From Clostridiaceae bacterium (GTDB taxonomy: Bacteria; Bacillota; Clostridia; Oscillospirales; Acutalibacteraceae): a DNA stretch of 9,656 bases. Made by a program: the position numbers and the translations under genes. The notes under the pieces are model-generated. The model was given only the letters and a program-made list of their open reading frames with translations. It was not told the origin of the DNA and ran no database searches. Positions 4,721 to 9,656 of this stretch are shown piece by piece. Location: NCBI GenBank assembly GCA_016293225.1, contig JAEDEQ010000066.1, forward strand, positions 1 to 9,656. Reading direction: 5' to 3'. The stretch's first letter is position 1. Every line of letters starts with the position of its first letter.

Positions 4721-5908
4721 TCAGATTTTAAGCGCCTCAAGCTTTACGCCCTGCAGCGCAAGGTCTTCAAGAGCTTCCTCCCTTGCCTCCTTGTTGCCTT
4801 CCGTAACAACGAGCTTAACGCTGTCCTTGAGGATCTCCTTTGAGCCGCTGAAAGTTTCACGGAATTCCTTTCTTGTGTCCTCATCAAGGCTTTTCCATGT
4901 TTTAACGGTGCTCTTGACCACCGACGGAAGGTGCTTTGAAACGCCGAGCAGATTGACCTGACCGGAGCCTTCAATAACAGCGGTGGCAACGCGGTCAAAG
5001 TTCTGCCCCTGCTCGCGGTTTATGCGATACATGATTCCGGAAAGGCAAAGCTCGTTAATTTTTGCAAGCTTTGACGGGCGCGGAAGCGTCTTCAGGTCGC
5101 AGTCGGTAATTTGCCAGGTGGAAAGGTCGTGCTGCGTCGGACCGAGGATACGCTTGCTTTTGACCACGGTGTAGTCCTTGTCAAACGCAAGCAGAACGCC
5201 GACAAACGATGAGCTCGGAATGAAGTGATTGTATCTTGAAAGCAGCTCTTTATACTGCTTCGTTCTGTATGGCGAATTATCAAAAAAGCCGGGGCCGTCG
5301 TTGTTATAAAGCGCCTTGATTCTTGACCTTGTCTGTTCAGAGCAGTAAAGACCGGAGTAGAGCGCAACGTTTCCGCCCTTTGAGTGACCGATAATGATAA
5401 TATCGCCGTCAAAATGCTTTGCAACGTTTTCAAGGTAGTTGACCGCAAGAGCGTGTGACGGAATGGAGCGCCTGATATAGAGATCGGTGTCCTCCTTCCA
5501 GCCTATGAGGCTGTCGTCCGTGCCGCGGAAAGCAACAACAAGAGTGCCGTCCGGAAGAATGAAGGTTGCCGCGGCAAACTGTACTGCAGGATTGGTTTTG
5601 AAGGTTTCCGTGCAGGCAACCATTTTCATTTCGGCATAGCGCTTCTGCTTTGCCATCTCCATCATTTTGACGGAGATAGATTTTTTGAGCATCAGACCGG
5701 GAGCGCGGTGGCGGTTGCCGTTATAGCTGAACAGTGCGCGGCAGACCTCGTCAAAAGCGCGCGGCTCATCGGAAAAGCTTTCCGAAACAACCTTTTCAAA
5801 CGGCATATAGAAGATTTCGCACAAAGCAATATTGTCTGCGTCGCAAAACGGCATATCGCAAAATGAAACGTTGCCGAACTTACGGATATACTGCAATGAA
5901 CCTGCCAT
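4721..5908 (-). CDS. Mbeg1-like / DUF2974 alpha/beta-hydrolase
   Basis: This 395-residue protein looks like a lipase-fold serine hydrolase. VVAFRGTDD (124-132) with GWKED (136-140) is the oxyanion-side strand seen in class 3-like lipases. GHSKGGNVALY (174-184) is the nucleophile elbow with Ser 176. YNNDGPGF (201-208) offers the Asp, and QHDLSTW (259-265) places His 260 as the likely general base. The C-terminal 90 residues are charged and helical, with no catalytic motif. No signal peptide or membrane segment is seen, so it is probably cytoplasmic. The family is called Mbeg1-like (DUF2974), is common in Clostridia and has no established substrate. GGAAAGGGG lies 9-17 bases before the ATG. It diverges from secA across 293 bp and has its own terminator, so it is a single-gene unit. 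Confidence 0.85.
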   Translation of the reverse strand: MAGSLQYIRKFGNVSFCDMPFCDADNIALCEIFYMPFEKVVSESFSDEPRAFDEVCRALFSYNGNRHRAPGLMLKKSISVKMMEMAKQKRYAEMKMVACTETFKTNPAVQFAAATFILPDGTLVVAFRGTDDSLIGWKEDTDLYIRRSIPSHALAVNYLENVAKHFDGDIIIIGHSKGGNVALYSGLYCSEQTRSRIKALYNNDGPGFFDNSPYRTKQYKELLSRYNHFIPSSSFVGVLLAFDKDYTVVKSKRILGPTQHDLSTWQITDCDLKTLPRPSKLAKINELCLSGIMYRINREQGQNFDRVATAVIEGSGQVNLLGVSKHLPSVVKSTVKTWKSLDEDTRKEFRETFSGSKEILKDSVKLVVTEGNKEAREEALEDLALQGVKLEALKI

Positions 5909-5965
5909 ATTGAATTCCCCTTTCCTTGACGGACTGTTTTTGCCGCCTATAAATCTTTGCCCTAT

Positions 5966-5994
5966 ATTCTTGCACCTTTACTTTTGTTTGTCAA
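5966..5994 (-). promoter_or_regulatory. Probable promoter of the DUF2974 hydrolase gene
   Basis: On the minus strand a perfect TTGACA (plus 5989-5994) is followed after 17 bases by AAGAAT (5966-5971), which matches the -10 consensus at four of six positions. It would give a leader of roughly 50 bases. The weak -10 box makes this less certain than the other promoters. Confidence 0.45.
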
Positions 5995-6142
5995 TAATAT
6001 TAGAGAAAAATGGAAAAAAATAATCGACTTATGTTTACTTTCTTCTTGCAGTCGGGCGTTTTTCCGAAAAATGTGCAATATACACAGCTTTTACCCGGTT
6101 TTAAAAAGCAAAAAAGGCAGACAGATTTTTTTATAAAAAGGG

Positions 6143-6171
6143 GTGAAAAAAGCAAACCGTTGTGATATAAT
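6143..6171 (+). promoter_or_regulatory. Promoter of secA (extended -10)
   Basis: A perfect TATAAT (6166-6171) is preceded by TGA (6163-6165), giving the extended -10 TGnTATAAT. A weak -35 candidate GTGAAA (6143-6148) lies 17 bases upstream. The secA start is 30 bases downstream, leaving a very short leader with GAGGTGA at 6191-6197 as ribosome binding site. Confidence 0.65.
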
Positions 6172-6201
6172 TAATATCGAATATGTAATTGAGGTGAAAC
6201 A

Positions 6202-8964
6202 ATGGGTATTTTTAAAAAGCTCTTCGGCGATTATTCAACAAAGGAGATTAAAAGAATAAAGCCGACAGTCAATAAAATCCTCTCCCTTGAGGATGAATAT
6301 GCAGCTCTTTCCGATGAAGCGCTGCGCGCAAAAACCGATGAATTCAAAAAGCGTATTGCCGACGGAGAATCGCTTGACAGCATTCTTCCCGAGGCATTTG
6401 CCGTTTGCCGCGAGGCGTCGTGGCGTGTGCTTTCAATGAAGCACTTCCCCGTTCAGCTTGAGGGCGGCATCGTTCTGCACCAGGGCAGAATTGCCGAAAT
6501 GAAGACCGGCGAGGGAAAAACCCTTGTTGCAACCCTCCCGGCTTATCTCAATGCGCTGACCGGAAAGGGCGTTCATATTGTTACGGTCAACGATTACCTT
6601 GCACGCCGCGACAGCGAATGGATGGGCAAGGTCTACCGCTTCCTCGGTCTTTCGGTCGGTCTTATCGTTAACGGACTTGATACCGATGAGAGAAGAAAGG
6701 CCTATGCCGCGGACATTACCTACGGCACGAACAACGAGATGGGCTTTGACTATCTGCGCGATAACATGGTTCAGTATATTGACGAAAAGGTTCAGCGCGG
6801 CCATTACTTTGCCATTGTCGATGAGGTTGACTCCATTCTTATTGATGAGGCAAGAACGCCGCTCATCATTTCCGGAATGGGCAGTCAGTCCTCCGAGCTT
6901 TACTCGCTTGCAAACGACTTTGTAAAGCACCTTAAATGCCTGCGTATTCCCGAAACGGACTCCAAAATGAACCTTGAGGAGATTGCGCAGGAGCAGGGCG
7001 CCGACTATGTTGTTGACGAAAAGGGCAAGATAGCCTCGCTGACAAAAAACGGTATTGCCAAGGCGGAAAAGTATTTCAATATTGAAAACCTTTCCGACCC
7101 GGACAACCTCACTCTTTCGCACCATATCAATATTGCAATAAAGGCGCACGGTGTTATGAAGCGCGACGTTGATTATGTTGTCAAGGACGGACAGGTGCTC
7201 ATCGTTGACGAGTTCACCGGCCGTATCATGATTGGACGCCGCTATAACGAGGGTCTTCATCAGGCTATCGAAGCCAAGGAGGGCGTAAAGATTGCAAAGG
7301 AAAACAAGACCCTTGCAACCATCACTTTCCAGAACTACTTCCGTCTTTACGAAAAGCTTTCCGGTATGACCGGTACCGCAATGACCGAGGTTCAGGAGTT
7401 CAGGGAAATTTACAGTCTTGACGCGGTTGAGGTTCCGACCAACAAGCCGGTCAGACGTATTGACCGCGACGATGTAATCTATCAGACAGAGCAGTTCAAG
7501 TTCAACGCAATAATTGAGCAGATCATTGCCTGCCACGAAAAGGGACAACCCGTTCTGGTCGGTACGGTTTCAATCGACAAGAGCGAACGCCTTTCCGCTG
7601 CGCTCAAAAAGCGCGGAATCAAGCACAACGTCCTCAACGCAAAGCACCACGAAAAGGAAGCGGAAATCATTGCTCAGGCAGGTAAGCTCGGAGCGGTCAC
7701 CATTGCAACCAACATGGCCGGACGCGGAACCGACATCATGCTCGGCGGTAACGCGGAATTCCTTGCAAAAAGCGAGATGAGAAAAAGGGAGTATCCGGAG
7801 GAGCTGATTGCAGAAGCAACGGGCTTCGGCGAAACTCAGGACGAGGATATTCTTGAAGCAAGGGAGACCTTTAAAAAGCTTGAAAAAATGTATAAAGAGG
7901 AGATCTCCGAGGAGGCCGAGCAGGTAAGAGCCGCCGGCGGTCTTTACATCATCGGTACCGAGCGCCATGAGTCAAGGCGAATTGACAACCAGCTGCGCGG
8001 ACGTTCCGGCCGTCAGGGCGACCCGGGCGAAAGCCGCTTCTATCTTTCAATGCAGGACGACCTGCTGCGTCTTTTCGGCGGCGACAGAATGATGAGCATA
8101 ATGAAAAGTCTGCCCGTTGATGATGATATGCCGATTGAAGTCGGTCTGCTTTCAAAGCAGGTTGAGGCCGCGCAGCGCAAGGTTGAGGGCAACAACTTTG
8201 CCGTCCGCCGTCATGTTCTCTCGTTTGACGATGTAATGAACCGTCAGCGTACCGTAATTTATAATCAGCGCGACATGGTTCTCAAGGGTGAGGATATGAA
8301 GCCCGTTATTTCAAAGATGATTGACGAATCCGTTGAGGATTCCGTTGCTTTCTTCTGCCCGCCGAACATTCCGAGCAAGGAATGGCATCTTGCTTCTCTG
8401 CGTGAAAAATATCTCGGCTGGCTGACCGATGAGAACGATTTTGTTGAAAACGACAAGTCCTCCGAGGAGATCAGGGAAATTCTCTGCGAAAGGGCGCACG
8501 CCCTCCATGAAAAGCGCGAAAAAGAGTTCGGACCGGAATTGATGCGTGAAATTGAGCGCGCAATGCTTCTTCGCTGCGTTGACCTCAAGTGGATGGATCA
8601 CATTGACGCGGTCGATGAGCTCAAGCAGGGTATCGGCCTTGTTGCCTACGGTCAGAAAGACCCCATTGTCGCTTTCCGCGAGGAAACCGCGGATATGTTT
8701 GACGCAATGGTTGCCTCAATCCGTGAGGACACCGTTAAAATTGTCCTTTCCGCAAAGTTCAGGACGGACGATGAGGTCAAGCGCGAGCAGGTTGCAAAGG
8801 TCACAGGCGCCTCCGGCTCCGGAGACGGCAGCGAAAAGGGAAAAACCGTCCGCAAGTCAAAGAGCGATAAAATCGGCGTTAACGACCCCTGCCCGTGCGG
8901 CAGCGGCAAAAAATATAAAAAGTGCTGCGGCAGACCCGGCGTGAAGAATAACACGCAGAACTGA
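6202..8964 (+). CDS. secA: Preprotein translocase ATPase SecA
   Basis: This 920-residue motor drives unfolded preproteins through the SecYEG channel at the cytoplasmic membrane using ATP. Seen in order: the N-terminal SecY-contact helix, Walker A KTGEGKT (101-107), DYLARRD (131-137), TYGTNNEMGFDYLRD (173-187), Walker B IVDEVDSILIDEARTP (205-220), the preprotein cross-linking region (about 220-365), VDEFTGR, then the second motor half with NMAGRGTDIMLGGN (504-517) and IIGTERHESRR through RGRSGRQGD (583-607), the scaffold/wing region, WMDHIDAVDELKQGIGLVAYGQKDP, and the C-terminal zinc tail CPCGSGKKYKKCC with Cys 897, 899, 908 and 909. About 65 residues separate LGGN from GGLYIIGTERHE, which is a variable loop in the family. 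Length is nearer to E. coli SecA (901) than B. subtilis SecA (841). All motifs are intact, so this is the housekeeping copy. Confidence 0.98.
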   Translation: MGIFKKLFGDYSTKEIKRIKPTVNKILSLEDEYAALSDEALRAKTDEFKKRIADGESLDSILPEAFAVCREASWRVLSMKHFPVQLEGGIVLHQGRIAEMKTGEGKTLVATLPAYLNALTGKGVHIVTVNDYLARRDSEWMGKVYRFLGLSVGLIVNGLDTDERRKAYAADITYGTNNEMGFDYLRDNMVQYIDEKVQRGHYFAIVDEVDSILIDEARTPLIISGMGSQSSELYSLANDFVKHLKCLRIPETDSKMNLEEIAQEQGADYVVDEKGKIASLTKNGIAKAEKYFNIENLSDPDNLTLSHHINIAIKAHGVMKRDVDYVVKDGQVLIVDEFTGRIMIGRRYNEGLHQAIEAKEGVKIAKENKTLATITFQNYFRLYEKLSGMTGTAMTEVQEFREIYSLDAVEVPTNKPVRRIDRDDVIYQTEQFKFNAIIEQIIACHEKGQPVLVGTVSIDKSERLSAALKKRGIKHNVLNAKHHEKEAEIIAQAGKLGAVTIATNMAGRGTDIMLGGNAEFLAKSEMRKREYPEELIAEATGFGETQDEDILEARETFKKLEKMYKEEISEEAEQVRAAGGLYIIGTERHESRRIDNQLRGRSGRQGDPGESRFYLSMQDDLLRLFGGDRMMSIMKSLPVDDDMPIEVGLLSKQVEAAQRKVEGNNFAVRRHVLSFDDVMNRQRTVIYNQRDMVLKGEDMKPVISKMIDESVEDSVAFFCPPNIPSKEWHLASLREKYLGWLTDENDFVENDKSSEEIREILCERAHALHEKREKEFGPELMREIERAMLLRCVDLKWMDHIDAVDELKQGIGLVAYGQKDPIVAFREETADMFDAMVASIREDTVKIVLSAKFRTDDEVKREQVAKVTGASGSGDGSEKGKTVRKSKSDKIGVNDPCPCGSGKKYKKCCGRPGVKNNTQN

Positions 8965-9029
8965 CCGGATAAAACAACCGCCGCTTGTATTTTATGAGCG
9001 GGCGGCAAACTCTATGAATAAAAACCGAA

Positions 9030-9070
9030 CCGCACGTTTACCGAATATGGCAAACGTGCGGATGTTTTTG
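9030..9070 (+). terminator. Rho-independent terminator of secA
   Basis: CCGCACGTTT (9030-9039) pairs with AAACGTGCGG (9052-9061); CC/GG inside the loop can extend the stem past one mismatch. The tail is ATGTTTTTGT. It lies 65 bases past the secA stop. The minus-strand side has TTCGGTTTTTATTC, so the element may also stop transcription entering from the right. Confidence 0.8.
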
Positions 9071-9075
9071 TAATT

Positions 9076-9117
9076 TAGATAATAGATAATGGATAATAGA
9101 TAATAGATAATAGATAT
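9076..9117. repeat. Tandem heptamer array, six copies of TAGATAA
   Basis: Six consecutive 7-bp units: TAGATAA, TAGATAA, TGGATAA, TAGATAA, TAGATAA, TAGATAT. The array begins within AATTTAGAT (9072-9080), which recurs inverted as ATCTAAATT at 9188-9196. It starts six bases after the secA terminator's T-run. Unit count is likely to vary by replication slippage. Confidence 0.9.
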
Positions 9118-9173
9118 TTTTCGCGACCAAAGGGGTACTTCTTGCCGTATGGGTATTCCGCACAACAGCCACC

Positions 9174-9194
9174 ATCTAAAATCTAAAATCTAAA
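9174..9194. repeat. Tandem heptamer array, three copies of ATCTAAA
   Basis: Three exact 7-bp units of ATCTAAA, whose reverse complement TTTAGAT is a close variant of the TAGATAA units to the left. The array is therefore inverted relative to 9076-9117. The two enclose a 56-bp non-repeat segment (9118-9173), making a 125-bp element with 9-bp perfect ends (AATTTAGAT/ATCTAAATT, 9072-9196). Confidence 0.85.
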
Positions 9195-9197
9195 TTT

Positions 9198-9334
9198 GTA
9201 CGGGCGGCGCTCGGAGCCGCCCTGCTGCCTTGCCACAAACGGCCGCGTAAAAACCCAACGAAATCCCGACGTTTCGCGTTAATTTTTCGGTCAACGCAAT
9301 GGGAAACAAAGGGCGCCTCAAGCGACGCCCCTAC
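9198..9334. repeat. Inverted pair of palindromic GC-rich segments (MITE-like)
   Basis: The left end 9198-9223 contains the perfect hairpin GGGCGGC-GCTCGGA-GCCGCCC (9202-9222). The right end 9310-9334 contains GGGCG/CGCCC (9311-9315 with 9326-9330). The reverse complement of the right end aligns to the left end at about 22 of 26 positions with one 1-base gap, both beginning GTA[C/G]GGGCG. A 137-bp non-coding element with matching inverted ends resembles a miniature inverted-repeat element or paired REP sequences. No target-site duplication is clear and no transposase is nearby. Confidence 0.5.
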
Positions 9335-9405
9335 GAGTTTTGTCTTTTTTGTTTGTGTTATATTACAGTTTTCGTTTTACTCACTTAAAAAAACAGATAG
9401 CTTAT

Positions 9406-9509
9406 TTTTTGCAGAAAGCCGCGACTTGAAAAGTAGTTGCTATATGTTTTTAAAGCGTAAATTAATTCCCACTCGCCGTTGCTGTTTGCAGATGAAAGCG
9501 GCGTCCGAA
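9406..9509. repeat. 104-bp direct repeat, copy 1
   Basis: This begins TTTTTGCAGAAAGCC and ends GCGGCGTCCGAA. It is identical to 9551-9654 except for two substitutions (T9436 is C in copy 2, G9439 is A). Inside are CGCCG (9474-9478) able to pair with CGGCG (9499-9503), and a nested CTG/CAG. No promoter or start codon gives a credible gene in it. The offset between copies is 145 bp. Confidence 0.9.
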
Positions 9510-9548
9510 TTTAGATTTTAGATATTAGATGTTAGATGTTAGATGTTA
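9510..9548. repeat. Tandem heptamer array, TTTAGAT to GTTAGAT
   Basis: Five 7-bp units run TTTAGAT, TTTAGAT, ATTAGAT, GTTAGAT, GTTAGAT, plus a partial sixth (GTTA). The segment 9508-9530 matches the reverse complement of 9174-9196 with one mismatch in 23 bases. It fills most of the 41-bp gap between the two copies of the 104-bp repeat. Confidence 0.85.
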
Positions 9549-9550
9549 TC

Positions 9551-9654
9551 TTTTTGCAGAAAGCCGCGACTTGAAAAGCAGTTACTATATGTTTTTAAAG
9601 CGTAAATTAATTCCCACTCGCCGTTGCTGTTTGCAGATGAAAGCGGCGTCCGAA
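9551..9654. repeat. 104-bp direct repeat, copy 2
   Basis: This is the second copy of the repeat at 9406-9509, with two substitutions. It ends two bases before the window edge, and the next bases (GG) differ from those after copy 1 (TT), so the shared block really ends here. On the minus strand a frame through this copy stays open to the right edge and stops at 9539-9541, with no start codon in the window. It could be the tail of a gene entering from the right, but the same frame in copy 1 has no ATG and is closed by an upstream stop. Confidence 0.9.
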
Positions 9655-9656
9655 GG

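Larger units (their letters stand above)
8965..9656. other. Gene-free, repeat-rich region downstream of secA
   Basis: I find no convincing gene in these 692 bases on either strand. The stretch holds a bulged GC hairpin (8978-8985 with 8997-9005), the secA terminator, three heptamer arrays, an inverted pair of GC-rich palindromes, a small hairpin CGAAA/TTTCG (9259-9263 with 9272-9276), T-rich DNA around 9340-9410, and two copies of a 104-bp direct repeat. The individual elements are listed separately. Confidence 0.75.

Noticed and set aside
6433..7548. A 371-codon open frame on the minus strand inside secA
   Set aside because: It is fully antisense to highly conserved SecA motor sequence, has no recognisable domain, and is the kind of long frame produced by the codon bias of the gene on the other strand.
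7756..7941. Unusual insertion in SecA between LGGN and GGLYIIGTERHE
   Set aside because: A helical, charged loop of variable length at this place is normal in SecA proteins including that of E. coli, so it is not evidence of fusion or transfer.
9038..9175. A 45-codon minus-strand frame starting ATG at 9173-9175
   Set aside because: It is composed partly of the heptamer array, ends inside the secA terminator hairpin and has no ribosome binding site, so it is most likely chance reading of a repeat.
9072..9548. Possible CRISPR array
   Set aside because: Units are 7 bp or 104 bp, without 25-40 bp repeats separated by unique similar-sized spacers, and no cas gene is present.

Overview
The window looks like a mid-GC chromosomal piece of an anaerobic Clostridia-type Firmicute, probably of the Oscillospirales/Ruminococcaceae kind. 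The reasons are strong AGGAGG-type ribosome binding sites, sigma-A-like promoters, a ferredoxin-linked 2-oxoacid oxidoreductase, a clostridial TetR regulator, an Mbeg1/DUF2974-type hydrolase and a Firmicute-type SecA with a C-terminal zinc tail. The taxonomic placement is inference from gene content; there is no rRNA or tRNA in the window.

Layout from left to right. (1) Bases 1-161 are the C-terminal end of an M28-type zinc peptidase. (2) A TetR-family regulator (270-896, minus) diverges from a tightly packed four-gene operon (1126-3687, plus). The operon encodes a 2-oxoacid:ferredoxin oxidoreductase of the Vor/Kor type in the order ferredoxin-like delta, alpha (VorB), TPP-binding beta, gamma. 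The two promoters face each other with overlapping -10 boxes, and a perfect 16-bp palindrome covers the operon's -35 box, so the TetR protein probably controls both itself and the operon. A strong terminator closes the operon. (3) An accessory islet (about 3753-4640) carries a Phd/Doc toxin-antitoxin pair on the minus strand. Next to it is a short G-rich non-coding stretch that resembles the HNH/terminase junction (cos region) of clostridial phages, found here without phage genes. (4) An alpha/beta-hydrolase of the Mbeg1/DUF2974 family (4721-5908, minus), with its own strong terminator, diverges from (5) full-length secA (6202-8964, plus).

(6) The last 690 bases hold no convincing gene but are packed with repeats: the secA terminator, three arrays of a TAGATAA/TTTAGAT-type 7-mer partly in inverted arrangement, a pair of inverted palindromic GC-rich segments resembling a small MITE, and two copies of a 104-bp direct repeat 145 bp apart, the second reaching the window edge.

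No large unknown system is visible. The points most worth following are the shared TetR/vor control region, the phage-packaging-like fragment beside the toxin-antitoxin pair, and the nested repeats downstream of secA.
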